Positions 38,441-51,500 of a stretch of DNA of 64,000 bases are shown in pieces. The translations under genes were made by a program, and so were the position numbers. Below the pieces are notes generated by a model that was given only the letters and a program-made list of their open reading frames with translations, was not told where the DNA came from and made no database searches. The first letter of the stretch is position 1, and the number at the start of each line of letters is the position of its first letter. Source of the DNA: Rhytidiadelphus loreus (lineage: Eukaryota; Streptophyta; Bryopsida; Hypnales; Hylocomiaceae); contig OX344763.1 in assembly GCA_947034895.1 (NCBI GenBank), positions 39,059,025 to 39,123,024 on the forward strand, read 5' to 3'.

Positions 38441-38475
38441 GTTTAGGGTTTAGGTTTTAGGTTTAGGGTTTAGGG
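38441..38475 (+). repeat. interstitial telomere-type tract
   Basis: Degenerate TTTAGGG units (gtttagggtttaggttttaggtttagggtttaggg) follow the stop codon of the small plus-strand gene by about 20 bp. The tract is too short to be a former chromosome end. Confidence 0.8.
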
Positions 38476-39273
38476 TATGCAGTGCGCTGGATAAGGGACT
38501 GGACAGAGGTGCTCCTATCTCGCTTCTTGCGGCAATTCTGTGTTGTTTTCAGTGTTGTACTGTGGAGGGGGATTATGATGCGAGCCTCACCTTTTCTTTT
38601 CTTTTCTCCCAGGGGTGATTCCAGATTCTTAGATTCTTGGGCATTTTTTAGCAATTCTTGGGCATTGATTTTGATAAATGAATGACACGATGGGAGAACT
38701 GCACACACTGACCCCTTGATATCACTGCCTAAATACCCATGATCAGAGTTTGAAATCTGTAACATTGTGCCAATCAATAATGTGGTCTGGGAAGAAGGGA
38801 TTGGATTGGAAGAGTGAAGACTGGCACCTTGAGTCCTTTCTACGCTTGTTGAATTCCTTGTTATCACATTTGTGATTAACTTCTGTGATTTATTGAGTGC
38901 AAAGTATGTTTGGGAGAGTTTAATAAGAGGAGAGAATGCGTTACCGGTAGTGCACAGTTTTTGCATGGGAAGTCATGTCAGTAGTGGTGTCAATGTTGTT
39001 GAATGGTTCTCTAATTTTTAAGAAAAAAGATTTCATATTATGGTGAATGTCGTTTCCACTAGGGAGTACTTGAGGCCTCCTGAAACATGTGAATGTAGAC
39101 ATGACCTCTTCTTTGTAAGGTCTCTTTTTCACCTTGCAGGATTCAGTCTCTAACCATTCAGCAAGCCATTCTCCTACCGTGACACCCACTAATCGAATTT
39201 ATGATTCAGAAGACAATGCTTGAAAACAATAAATGTAAGTTACATGGGTGCTCTCTATGCCCCAAGTGAAACC

Positions 39274-42200
39274 TTAACAATCCAATGTGTTGTCAAGCTC
39301 CCATTTGGACAAATGACTTGTGTAAGAGTGCCACTGTTGCTTTTGAATCTCGAGATAGCTCTTCACAAACTCCTCTCCGAGAGCCTGCGTGGGTGAAGGA
39401 GCCACAACAACAAATGAAAAACATCGTCGTTGTTTGCAATTACTTAAGGTTAGTTTACATTTGTCCATGTAAGACTCATGACAAGCCATTTCAACCATAT
39501 TTTAAGAGAAGTTTCGCAACGTTACGGGTCAAAAATTGGAATCCTTCGAAGAAACTTAGCGTTGTATCTGGACAGCCATAGAAAAGTGCTCTTTATTCCA
39601 TTAGCTCACAAACTGGTCAAACGAACAAGACACTTAACCAAGATTGAAATACGATATCTAAAAATTCATGAAACTTAACCACAAATGTACATGCCCTAAG
39701 TTCAGCAAAGAAGGTACCCACCTGCTTAAAAACATCTGAATGGGAAAGATAATGAAGGGCTTCCAACAGCGTCGACGGCAGAGTGGGAAGTTTCTACAGT
39801 CATTACGAAGGGAAGGAACTCAATAACGTGACAGAAATCGTTATGTAAAATAGATTTAAAAAATGAGAGTACCGTATTCCAGAAGGTTAAAGTAAAATTT
39901 GCGAACACGAAATATTAGCCTTAAAGCTTACAGGGGTATCAGGTGGAGGAGGTGAATGGCCATTCCAATCACATCGTGGCGGTGCAGTTAAGTTCTTCTT
40001 TACGCCATCAAGACCAGTTGCTGCAGAGACAGAAACCGTGTCAAGAAAATCAAATTGTAAGTATCAAGAAAAGAACTGGGCCTAAGTCCAGTCAAACTAG
40101 AGGGCAAAATAGGGTCTCATGTTATTATATCAGTTCTGAGTAGGTCATACTGAGATTTTCTAGTAGTCAATTTTATTTAGTTTTTGGCCACATGTAATGC
40201 CTTCAATTGATTCTTATGATATAAGTTAGAATTTGGTCCTACGGGAATCACCATCATGTATTTCACAATATCATCACTCAAACTTGTCATTTAAAAAAAG
40301 CCAAGAACCCTTTAGGGATCAAAGCTTGCATTGAAGGTACTTGCCAAGTATTGCAGCTTGCAGAAGATACGGATTCACAGCTCCGTCTGCCAGCCTCAAC
40401 TCAAATCGCCCCTTGTCTGGTATCCTGCAAATGTTGCAAAGCAAAGTTAAAAGGCAGAGTCGGAACACAAAATATTCTGCAGAGTATATTATCACCACCA
40501 GTGACTGAGGTAATTGTCTAGCGTAGTAGTACCTTAATGGTTTCAACAAGAGATTGTCGAATATTTAATTGGTTTTAAGATCCCATTTCAAAAAATAGAA
40601 TATTCAATGTAGTTCTCACTTTTCTGGACCAAAAAAATTCCACAATTTTCAGCATTTCTTAAATAAGATAATTAAAGTCAAAACCGCAAGGTACTAACTA
40701 CTAACTAAGGGTAGTTGATGAACTGGAATTGAATAAACCTCAAGAGATGAGTGCGGTTGTTGCCAGTGTAGGAAACTGTGCAAGGAGCCCACGATGATCC
40801 AGACGCAGTGGATTGCCCATCTATTCGCTTGTAGCTATTCACGGTTGGGTTTAAAAGTGCCACTAATGCCTGCAAATACAACAACTCGCTGTTCAAACAT
40901 TTCAAACACAATATATCCATTAAATGAAAATAAGGAACTAGAATCAAAAGTGAGTAGACGACAATGTTTGACCCCTAAAGGCCCAAAATAGAATTTAAAA
41001 AGAAAGTTCACTTCGAAAGCTAACCACCAATGATAAAAACCTAAAAAAATTATTTCTGTTGTTCAAAAATGTAAAACACGCTTTCGTTATTTTTATTACT
41101 ACATTTTTTTACCTCCCTTGCTTGCTTCCTTGAAGTTCCCTCGATGATTTATTTCATAAGCATGGGCACTGAATGCACAAATATGGGCACACACGCACTA
41201 AAGCTAAGCAATATGGATTGTCGCATAAGGAAGTGTCTCAGGCAGACCAAGTAGATTGCAGTATTATATGTGAAAAATCAACCTATCCTGAAGCTCTAAG
41301 AGTTTTCAGCCTGCTAGAGAAATGCCAGTCCAACACCGAGGTAAGATTTCAGATGTAAAATGAGTTCTAGAGTGATACCTGGGAATTCTCTAAAACGCCA
41401 GCTAAGAACTTATAGGCTAGCTCTGATAGTCCCTGCAATGAAGTTTTCAAGACAAACATCAGACAGTACTCTGGCAAAATCTAATTGATCGTGATGTCAA
41501 ACTGCACAAGTTTGGAATTGCGAATTTAAAAAACAAAACAGAGTATCCAATTCTAGATATCCCATCCGTTAAATATGGATACTCTGTAATCTCTGATAGG
41601 AGGTGGCCTCAGTCATCAAATAGTAACTAACTGGAATTGGTTACTCAATGCCTGCACTGCCTACGTTGTGTCAGTAAACAAATTGGTCCTTACTCCAGCT
41701 AACTACCTTGCATTGAATTTACGCCCACTTCCTATTATCTAATTCAAACTCCCAGATTTGGACAGGTAAACCAATTGTGCCTGTACCAATGATTTGAAGT
41801 ACTAAATTCACCCAAACCAACCACGTAACCAACTTGAAAGCCATACTCCTCTTTATTTACCTTGGTCACACAATAGGTTACTTAACTTCCAACTAGCAAA
41901 TGGACTTTTAACACCCTGTTAGTTAAGTGGAGTTAGTTGATTAGTCCAGGAAAAACGTGAGCAACTATCCAGATTCTTAAACGTAAAGATGATGACATTG
42001 TGTCCAATTTCAAGCAAAGGAGAATAAGAATAAACGATTTCAAAAAATGGTTAGTGAAGGCTTTGAACCAGTTCTTCAGTATCGTCGTGGAAGAGGTTGG
42101 TTGTGCCGTCTGGATTCCATACAGATACATGACAGTGTGCACCATTCCCAGTTTTGTTGACAAAAGGTTTGGGCATGAACGTTGCTCGGAACCCTGAACC

Positions 42201-45200
42201 CATCAATGAACCACATTTGAGAAATTTTCTGGGAAAACTCAGCAAGATGAGAGTGACAAGCTCATCAACACTATTGTAGCTTCAACAGTAATTAATATAT
42301 GTTTGAAGAGAGAGTGTCATGTGCCACATAACTACTGATATTGGTAGGAACATGAGAGAACGTTGCTATGGCACAAAATCAAATAATGATTCGACAAACA
42401 AAGTGTTGAACCTGCCATGGTACATCAGTATTTCATAGATTGGGACCAGGACGTGTTGCTCACCGTGCTTCTCGGCGACCGATTTCGCCATGAACTTGAA
42501 GAAGGTGTGTTTGTCAGCTGTTGCCAAACAGTCATCGTACTCCCAGTTCAGCTCAAATTGCCCATTGCCATCCTGCTTGACAACTGGTTCACATGATAAG
42601 CTTATTCTGCTACTCTTTAACAACTCTTAAGCTTTCCAGCAGCAAAAACAGGCAGCAAAAACGTCTGAAAATCAACTTTAGATGAACTTCGGTTCGATTC
42701 TTCTCCTTCTAGTCAAATTTTTTGCAGCACTGATAGCGCTATTTACCTCATGATCAGCTTGGTATGGATTCCAACCCAGTGTCTCCATGTGCTCCAGCAG
42801 CTCAGCAATCACCTTAAAGTGCCGCATGAGAGCACCCTGATGGAAACAGTTGATAGATTCTCAGAAATGTCAGCCTCAAGGACACCACACCCCTAAATTG
42901 CTGTGGTGGTTACATGTAAGGTAGAGGTAGCTGATTGAGACAATGTCCACCCTAATTGCAACACCCCAAAATCATGCAAGATGAGTACATATTGCTTTCG
43001 TGTACATATTGCTTTCGAGAATGTATAAAACATCAACATCAAAACTCGTGTCAGTATTAGATCATCTATAAAAAAAAACTTGAATCCTCATAACTCCTAC
43101 ATTATGCATTCTCCGGTGCGTTAGAATTTTCTTAAATGTGCTAACAAGAATAATAAAAGAAAGTGAATATGTCCAGCGCTTAAAGTGCCGCTGCTAGGCG
43201 AGGTTGCCTTCAACCTGGAATAAATGATCCATGACTTCAGCCTCATCCAAACATACCTGGTCATAACATGGCTTCGCTGCAACGTCCTTACTATCCGCAA
43301 TCTCAGTCTCCACACCATTCGTCAGGAGAAAGAACTCACACTCCACACCAGTCTTCATACGGTATCCCTCCTTCGCAGCACTTTCAATCTGTTGTCCACC
43401 CAACCCAGTCCTAAATTTTCAAATAGTACCACAATACTAACTTGCAACAAGAAAGCTACCAGACATACTGAAGAAGAACTAGATAACTGTTTTGAGGGCC
43501 AGGACGATTATTGGACATAACCTTCTCCAAACTAATCAGGACTGTCATGTCTTAGAGATCTACAGCTCAATGAGAGACTGTGGACCACCCTCTTCTCCAA
43601 CCAAAATGCGCCGGAAGTAAAAAGGGAAATAAAGTGCAATACCTGTTTTTTTAAGACATGGCGAGGTGATTGTTGCACAGAGGAACCATCCATGTAGAGA
43701 TCACTTGCCACCCAAGCGACGCCCTCGGTCCATGGGAGCTTGATAACGCTCTTCGCATCCGGCACTGCCATCTGACAATTAAACTATACTTAATCAGTAA
43801 CAATGTCATTATGGTTCTAAAGATGATGATAAGTAAGTTAGGAGAAGCCAGTTCCAACTGATTGCAGTAATTCCCAACACCTTTAAACGACGATAAACAC
43901 CCTAAAATCTTAAATAATGAATACATATTGATACGAGAATTGTCACTGCCTAAACATCCGACCTCCTGTTGGATCTTAGGTCATCCACCAAAAACTTCGA
44001 GTTCTCGTAACTTTTGCGTAGGGTTCATCACAAAATACATTCTAAAGTGCGTTGAAATCACCTTTTAATTGCTAACAAGAGCTAACAAATACGTGATCAA
44101 TCAAATAATAGAAATATATTCAACACGGTGTCTGAGTTAGTCCACACAAGAAAGAATCACCCCCCAAAACTCTAGGCGGGCATAGTCTTTGAATAAGACT
44201 TGCATTCTGCACCATTTGGTAACAAACCTGCAAATTGCGCCGTCTGACACATAATGCAAAATGTGCCAATTGACGATTCTGCTACCTTAGTTGTGAAGAC
44301 CTAAAACCTCTTACACAGACCCTACGACCTAAATACAGTTTGGATGCAGGGCGTACCACATCAGGATCAGCAGCGGTCATGTTGAAGTGCGCGGCATAGC
44401 CAGCAAATCCTGCTCCTACTTTCTGCATCGCCCCAATCGCTGCCCTGGGCACCAGCTTCGATCGCACTACTCCCAGTAGGTCCACATAACTCACCTGCAA
44501 ATCACCATTACCTCAAAATTCTAGCAAGCGAAGGATAATTGTAGAAGGTAGAGGCTCCATTAAACCATACAGCACACTAGAGATTCCATTGACCATGTAT
44601 GTGAATTTTGAATCATACTAACTGAGAAAGTCCTTGATCTATTGAAATTTGTTTTTTTATCAGTTCTTTTGTAGCTTAACACAAAATAAATGTGCAAAAT
44701 TTTAGATGGTGCAAGTTTCTAGACAGTTGTACGGAAAGGTTCAAAGTCCACTTGTATGGTCAATGGAACCTCTCCTTTACTGTATGGTGAATGGAGGCCT
44801 TACATTACTACATTACATTCTCTGACATCAATGCGCTCCCATTCTGATCATGTGCAAAACATCTTCATTCAAATATACTCTCGGATTTCGGAAATAAATC
44901 TCCGATTTCAAATTTCCCAGTGTTAGTACCCTTTGAAAATCAAGAAAAGAGAGGAGATATGGGAACAAAAGGTGGTATCGTCTAGATAGTCCTGTAATGA
45001 AACAAAACTTGGAGCGCTTTCCAAGACTTGCGAAGTTGGCAGTTAGTGGTGACCATTTTGAAACTACTGGTCACTTAATTGTAAGCAAAAGTACCAATCG
45101 CCGTGTCAACAATAGGTAACAAAAGAAAAGCCAGTGTTACAAAATGAGTAACATCAAGCAATCTCAAAGAGTTGATTTGGGGCACTAATGTGGCGAAAAT

Positions 45201-45356
45201 CGAATCATCGATTAGCGTTGTAAAAATGATCGAAAAAATTCTTGTAAGAGGAATGCATACATGTATTGGACGTGGGGGGTGACTTACAAGGAAGAAGTTG
45301 ATCCCATTGTCCGCAGCGAACTTCTCCAGCGTCGTCGTCGGGCCTGGGTTCGCCAT
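39274..45356 (-). CDS. GlnT-type glutamine synthetase
   Basis: Thirteen exons: 45356-45288, 44494-44357, 43771-43643, 43388-43257, 42836-42747, 42572-42464, 42193-42069, 41432-41379, 40869-40739, 40424-40345, 40020-39932, 39793-39722, 39384-39274. All join in phase to give 442 aa. The enzyme family makes glutamine from glutamate, ammonia and ATP. The beta-grasp N-domain starts with VSYVDLLGVVRSKLVP. Metal and substrate residues are visible: E128/E130 in GVECEF, NGQFELNWEYDD near 190, GNGAHCH around 238-244, NNRTH near 320, and E334 in GRFELRLAD. The sequence resembles bacterial GlnT (about 440 aa), not plant GSII (about 356 aa) nor the long nodulin/FluG-type fusion. The region that in GlnT carries a DINMY motif is replaced here by a Pro-rich stretch in exon 11. 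No obvious transit peptide is present, so it is probably cytosolic. Intron 10 uses a GC donor. Confidence 0.92.
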
Positions 45357-48225
45357 AGATCTTCAAGCGGGTAACCCTAGAACGGAACTTGGGAGAGAAA
45401 TTAGTACCGTCGCTGATTGAATTTGCTACGTCAAATTCAAAAGAGAGAGGAAGAAAAAACCTTCGCAATCAAGCTCTCTGTGCATTTCAGAATTCGAAGT
45501 ATAATTCGAAAACCTCGTTGCACTAATTTCCAGCGACGATCCGATGGTTGCGAAAATAATGAGAAACCCAGATTCAATTCGAAGCTCTCGAATTGAATCC
45601 GCGAAGAAGGTGCCAGAATCGAGAGCAAGTAGAATGCAATTTCGACTCACCACTTCGCAGGAATCTGCGCAAACTCATTGTCTTGTAAGGGGCGTTTCGA
45701 AAGTAGTCTCTTTCCTAGATTTTATCACTCGCATGTGTTAGTAGGAATGTACATTTTAGCACTTTTGTATCTATCGTTTCTGAGATCTACGGAATGAATA
45801 GGATTCTGACTCAAAGGTTTCAGCTCAGGAGGAAGTGCCAAGTGTATCTACTGAAGGAACAGGCAGCCCCAATATCGTAAGCATGCCACTTACCATGCAT
45901 ATTTCAGTTCACTACAGCATATTACAGAAGGTGGGTACATTACATTTACTAAGTTTTTCTTAAAATTGCCATTAGTGAGTAAATAGGATTGTTTTGAAAA
46001 AATGAAACGGCACAACTACATCAAAAGTTGCAACCTTTCTAAAATTCAATCTTAACTAGTTTGTGTCCCTCTACAAGAATTATATGAGCTACTAACCGTG
46101 CATCTCCAATTTCACTAAAGGAGCAATGAACCCAACTTGTTTCTTCACAAGCAATGCAGAAGGTTGCAATAGTTGATAGCGAGTCCACATTGATGGTTTA
46201 GGTTATTGCGCAATCCTGAAGTATGAGACACATCCAAGGGTTGAAGCCTCACTTGAGAAGATCTGACAACCCAGATTAAAAATGGCCGGTAAGTGGCATT
46301 GCTCAGTGTGCATCCATGCACGGTAAATGGAGCTGCACGGTAAGTAGCATGCTTACAATAATGCATGAAACAGTAATAAGAGGGCAATTTTAAATAAGTA
46401 AATTTTCTGAAGGTGTGCCTTAATTTCAATGTCCTTGAATTTAAATTTTAAAATAAATATATTATATATTATTATTATTATCATTAATAATAATAATAAT
46501 AATAGTAATAATAGCAACGTTCATCTAGAGACCATCGAGAAAGACGAGTCTATTGGGGGTTGTTCAACTAGCCATTTCTAGGGACATGGGAAGCTATTTA
46601 TTATCTATATTTATTAGGCTAAACTTTTGAGAACATGGTTGCTATGAAGTGATCTTCCATTAACTTGAGGTAGAAATATCTTAAATGGACCTCCTCACAC
46701 ACTAATAAAATGTTTAGATGTAATAAGCGACTTATTAACTTGAGAGGCAACTCCACTTGACACAAGTCTATAAAGTGAATTTTTGTTGTCAAGTTGGTTA
46801 CCATTTTTCTTAGATGCAAATATAAGTGGGTCATCCTTCCAAAAATTGGGTTGCCATTCAGTCCACTTTTGAACCTTGTCCACTTTGTCTGTTCATGCTT
46901 GTCATGGTAGGCACATAGATAACAGACCTAGGCACATAGATAACGGATTTTTCAAAATGGAATTGTTCAATGCATATTATAGGCATTTAGAGCTCCAAAT
47001 TTGAAAATACAATTCAAGCATGTGGAATCCTAAAGAGGTTTATGGTGCAAGGTGTGAATGTGATAAGGCTAGGTTATGCACTTTTAATTTTTGTTTGGAG
47101 AGACTTGAATCCAATTGAAATCATGTCATAGAATGATTTGATAAATTTCTGATCATTGGTCACAAAACTCTATCAAAATTCCCCAAATTCCCCAATCAAA
47201 ATCAATGAATTTCGCCATTCTACTAGATAACATAAGATATTTGCATTGCTCACTAGAAGTTTGTTTGATTACTAGAAGTTGAAACCTAGAGGTTTACTTG
47301 ATTATTTCAAGGAAATAAAGAAATGTAACTGTTGATTGATTGGCTATAGTTCAATAAGCTAAATTGATTTGTCCTAATGGTGAGTGTATAAAATTTAAAT
47401 GATGATTTACACACTTACAATTTTGAGTAACAAATGCAAGGATGCATTTTGTCCACCATTTATGAAAAGATCATACAATAGATACAAGCATTTGTTTTCA
47501 GATGAACAATAAAGAGTGTTAATTAGTGATAACTAAAGGTCTTTAACCTCTATATGTTGAACTTGTATAATTGCTACTTGAAATTCTAAAGCCTAACTTG
47601 CCAATCCTTTGAATTTGTGTGTGAATCCTAAATTAATATAGAATTGACAAGACAAAAAGATGCACCTAATCATCAACTCCATTACCTTTGTCTCCATAGG
47701 ATGTATTATCTCTATATCAAAGCCACATCAAATGAGCCTAGTATCAATGAAGGTACACAGTAGAACACACTCTTGCTCTCTAAATTTGTACATTAATCTA
47801 GCTTCGGCAAGCCCCCAGAATAAGTCACTATTATTTCTCTTTGATTTCACCATGGGACAAAGTTCCCACATTTGATTAGATTGCGATGTTCCTTCTTCAT
47901 TGACCAACCATAGTTGCCATGTCCTTAAGGTGATATCTAGCATATTTGCATGCTTCAAACTTGTTGCATGGTGACGTCTCTTCCAATTTGCTCTATTATT
48001 TAAAAGCGTGTAGCCTAGATACTTACACAACTATCCATAGCTCAATAAAAATGGCTTATACATGTACATATTGGGATTGTGTACAAGTTGCAAACCGTAC
48101 TCTTGAATCTAGATAGACAAGGTTTGTTGAATGACATGCTTCAATTGTACAGTAGGGTACCAATCAAAATGGTGGTTTTGCATTCCTAGCTAGGGAAAGA
48201 ACTTTCTCTACTACCAACTTTGACA
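45357..48225. other. GS 5' flank and intergenic DNA
   Basis: About 300 bp next to the GS start has higher GC and probably holds its leader and promoter. I see no clear TATA box. An ATT/AAT microsatellite lies at about 46455-46512. A minus-strand frame at 47728-48030 (100 aa) has no recognised domain. The rest is AT-rich repeat DNA. Confidence 0.45.
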
Positions 48226-48375
48226 CCCTCCTAAAGGTTGAAAAATTGTTTTTTGACCATGAAATTTTTGTAAGAGAATCATCTTTATTCTAATAACACA
48301 CATGTCAAATATGAAGACCAAAATATTTACAAAAAAAAAGATATTTGAAATCTACCAACATGTGTAGCTCGGGGG
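48226..48375 (-). repeat. Tc1-type element 3' fragment, copy 1
   Basis: This segment matches 51358-51510, the DNA that includes and follows the stop codon of the Tc1-like transposase. Landmarks are tttgacaccctcc, accatgaaattttt and aaatctaccaacatgtgta. Only this end piece is present, so it is a truncated or solo remnant. Confidence 0.6.
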
Positions 48376-48694
48376 GATCACTCGTAATTTAAGGTATACA
48401 CCTGAGTTAAGAGGGTATTTTATGTGGGGCTATTTACCTTAATTATTGCATTTAAGATGACCGTATTTTTATATAAAAAGCTAAAAAGGACATATTTCCA
48501 ATACCCTATAGTTTTTATAAATTCATTCATGCAAGTTTTTAAATGGATCTATCTTACATATAAAATTTAAATGTCCAATTTTCTCCCACCCCCACCCTTC
48601 TTCACAAATTTTCTCTTCCATCTACTGCAACTATGTATGGGGTAGACATTGTGAAATTAACAATAATCAATTGAATTCAAGTGGCAATTTTTAA

Positions 48695-49577
48695 CCCATA
48701 AAGGCCAATTGTCCATTGAATGAACAATTGAAACTTTGGGTAGGTCTCTATGAAGTCAATTTTGGTCAAATGTTCATAAAATTTTGACACAAGATGTGAA
48801 CATGTATCTTCTTAGTGGAAATATAATTTCTTTCTGTCCTAAATTATTTTGGTAGCCCTTGCAATTTGAGCATCTTTGGGGCGTCTTTTGCAAAAAATCT
48901 CATCAACTATTGAAATTTGGCATTTATGTTACTAATAAAATATGGCATACAATTATCAAAAGTAATTTAGTTCTCAAATCACATTCTCAAAGGAGTCAAA
49001 CTTTATTAGCTATGTTAGGGTGGCTTCAAGAAAAATAACCTTTTCTTCTAACCTCAAGCCCTATTATCTTGCAATATGTGAAGTCAAAATTTTTGAAGAT
49101 TTTCCCAAATATTCTAAATATTTGTCTCTAATTTTTAACCATTTGGATTCCAAATTAAAAAATATCTCATTGCACAAGAAATCATCAAAAAAAGACTAGT
49201 GTATTGCCAATGCATTTAACCTCTTTGCATTGCAAGTTGATTCAGATTTTTTATGAGTGAATCCAACATCATATATTTATGAATAGTCAAAATCCTCATT
49301 TTTGTGTAGACCAAATATTTTACTCTAAGAGGGCTTGAAGTTTGTTGATCCTAGTTTGCAAGAATGAAAATAAAGATTTTTTTTCTCACTTCAAACATTA
49401 TAATCTTTCAATCCACATGGTCAAATGGGCTGAAATTGTTTCTACACGTTGTTATAACTACATAATACACTTTTATACAATTGGATTTTTTTCAAATAAT
49501 TTTTTATTTTAGACAATGCATCAAAATTAGCAATTTTGGATTCTTCCTCTTCCAAAACACCTTCTAGTCTTTAGGGG
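48695..49577. mobile_element. TTAA/CCC-type non-autonomous element, copy D
   Basis: Bounded by TTAA at 48691-48694 and 49578-49581. The ends read CCCATAAAGGCC and CTTTAGGGG, near-complementary over about 8 bp. The 883-bp interior is a diverged same-orientation copy of 830-1792. No coding sequence is seen. Confidence 0.6.
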
Positions 49578-49989
49578 TTAATAACATTGAACACTTTAGA
49601 ATTCCTAATGAAACTATTCCATGAAAATCTCATTCAATATGAGTGTGATTAACACATAAGGTAGCAACACCCATAACCGTCAAATTAAGCAATTCAACAT
49701 AGTTGGAGGTACTTTTTTCTAGAAAAAATGTTTTTTTAGTATTAGCAATTGAAAATCATGAATTTTTTTAAAAAGAATTAGAATTTTTGGATAAGGCATC
49801 TAATTTCTGTGAATTTTCAAAGTAGAACTCACTAAGGCACCCTAAACCACACTCTACTAAAGTTGCCTTGATTGTAGTTCCAAAATCTAAAAAAATTAGA
49901 GCCTACCAACCACAATTAAGAATTGGCACGGTTTCAAAGTACATTTGGAGACACTTTAAGGGAACTCTACTATCGAAGTATGGGTACAC

Positions 49990-50480
49990 TAATGGTTATG
50001 GGCATTGCTACCTTATGGCTTCAAAGCTTAGAGTTAAATGAACTATTAATTCTATCTTCATATTGTACAATTTTCAGTTTGTTGAACCCACTAAGGTAAA
50101 TCTTCCTATTCATACAATGTGACAATTTTTCCACTTTTAGTTGATGTCTTACATTTACATTTAGTTTGTTTTTATATATACACTACAAGTACCATGGCAC
50201 AATTTTAGTGGACCGCCTTTCATCATAGATTTTCTTGAATATGTCCATTTTATCACCCATATGAAATTATTTGTCTACATCTATACTCATCATATTATGA
50301 AAAATTTGTATGACTTCTATTTGTCAAGGCTAACTTATTAATAAAAATTCCTATTATATGATGTTTTTACATACCCTAATTTATATATATTAGAGTGTGT
50401 AGCATTTCATGAACCTTATAGTAGCTCTACAAATTATATAAAATTTGCCCCCTTTGAATTAAATGAACCCTATCTTTTAA
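49990..50480 (-). repeat. dispersed repeat, inverted partner of 3240-3720
   Basis: The reverse complement of this block matches 3240-3720 over most of its length, including the stretch around taatttatatatattagag and around cttacatttacattt. Function is unknown. No open frame. Confidence 0.6.
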
Positions 50481-50547
50481 CTCACGTAGTTTTCTAAAAA
50501 CCGTAAGTGTTCCCCCCGGGATGTGTAGTTGTGAGAAAAATTTCATT

Positions 50548-50710
50548 GCTACTGACTTTGACACCCTCCCAAAGATTGATAAGAAAAAATTTACTATGAA
50601 ATCTTTTATCATGAGACCATCTCTATATTGATTAAATGTGTGAAAAATTTAAAGTCCAAAAGATCCACATAAAAAAAGGTATTCAAAATCTACCAATATG
50701 TGTTGTTGTG
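50548..50710 (-). repeat. Tc1-type element 3' fragment, copy 2
   Basis: A second truncated copy of the transposon end found at 51358-51510. It shares tttgacaccctccc, ctatgaaatcttt and attcaaaatctaccaa. Confidence 0.6.
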
Positions 50711-51500
50711 AGAAACAATTGGGGAAACCATTCCACTACTATAGGAGAGGGCTCGAAAACAGTTCAGGCATTTTGAACCGCTCAGTAGGGGGCTCTGAAA
50801 TGGATCCTTGATATTAGTAAAATGGACTTGTGGTTACTTCAAAGTATGATAAAGTTTGATTTACAGTCCTTGGAAGGACGGTTTTAAAGTCATGATGGGT
50901 TCATTCCTAATCATGTAGATAGTTGTTTTTAATTTTCATTCAAAATAATATTTTGTAGTCCAACTACCTTCTTATTAATGTCAAAAAAATCTGAAATAAT
51001 GTTTTATTCAAGCATTCATTTCAGATTTAGAAACGGTCGCTTTTAGAGACCATCTTCCCCACTTTTTATACGTTAAAATGTTAGTTTTTGAACAAAGTCT
51101 GATTTTTTTCCAAACTAAGTATGAGCAGATTTTCAAGGCCTACCAATCACAATTAGGACCCTATGCCACTTTCCATTTGAAAATTCATAAGTAATTTATA
51201 AAAGCTCCAAAAATTACGAAACGACTTGTGTTAGATTCCCCATCTTCTTCTCTTTGACTGAAAAATGAATAAAAAATACTTACATCTAAAAAACTACATG
51301 AAAAAGGTTGACCAGGTCTTAAATGAGCGGTTTCTGAGCCTGTTACCTTACTAACTTCGACACTCGCTTCGACACCCTCCCTAGGGCTGAAAAATAGTTA
51401 CTTTACCATGAAATTTTTTCCACAAGATCATCCCTATGTTGATAGTATGTGTGACAAATTTCAAGGCAAGAAGATGAATACAAAAATAGATATTCAAAAT

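Noticed and set aside
38463..38966. 167-aa minus-strand open frame
   Set aside because: No domain, and it starts in repeat-like DNA and runs antisense to the 3' flank of the small plus gene, ending near the telomere-type tract.
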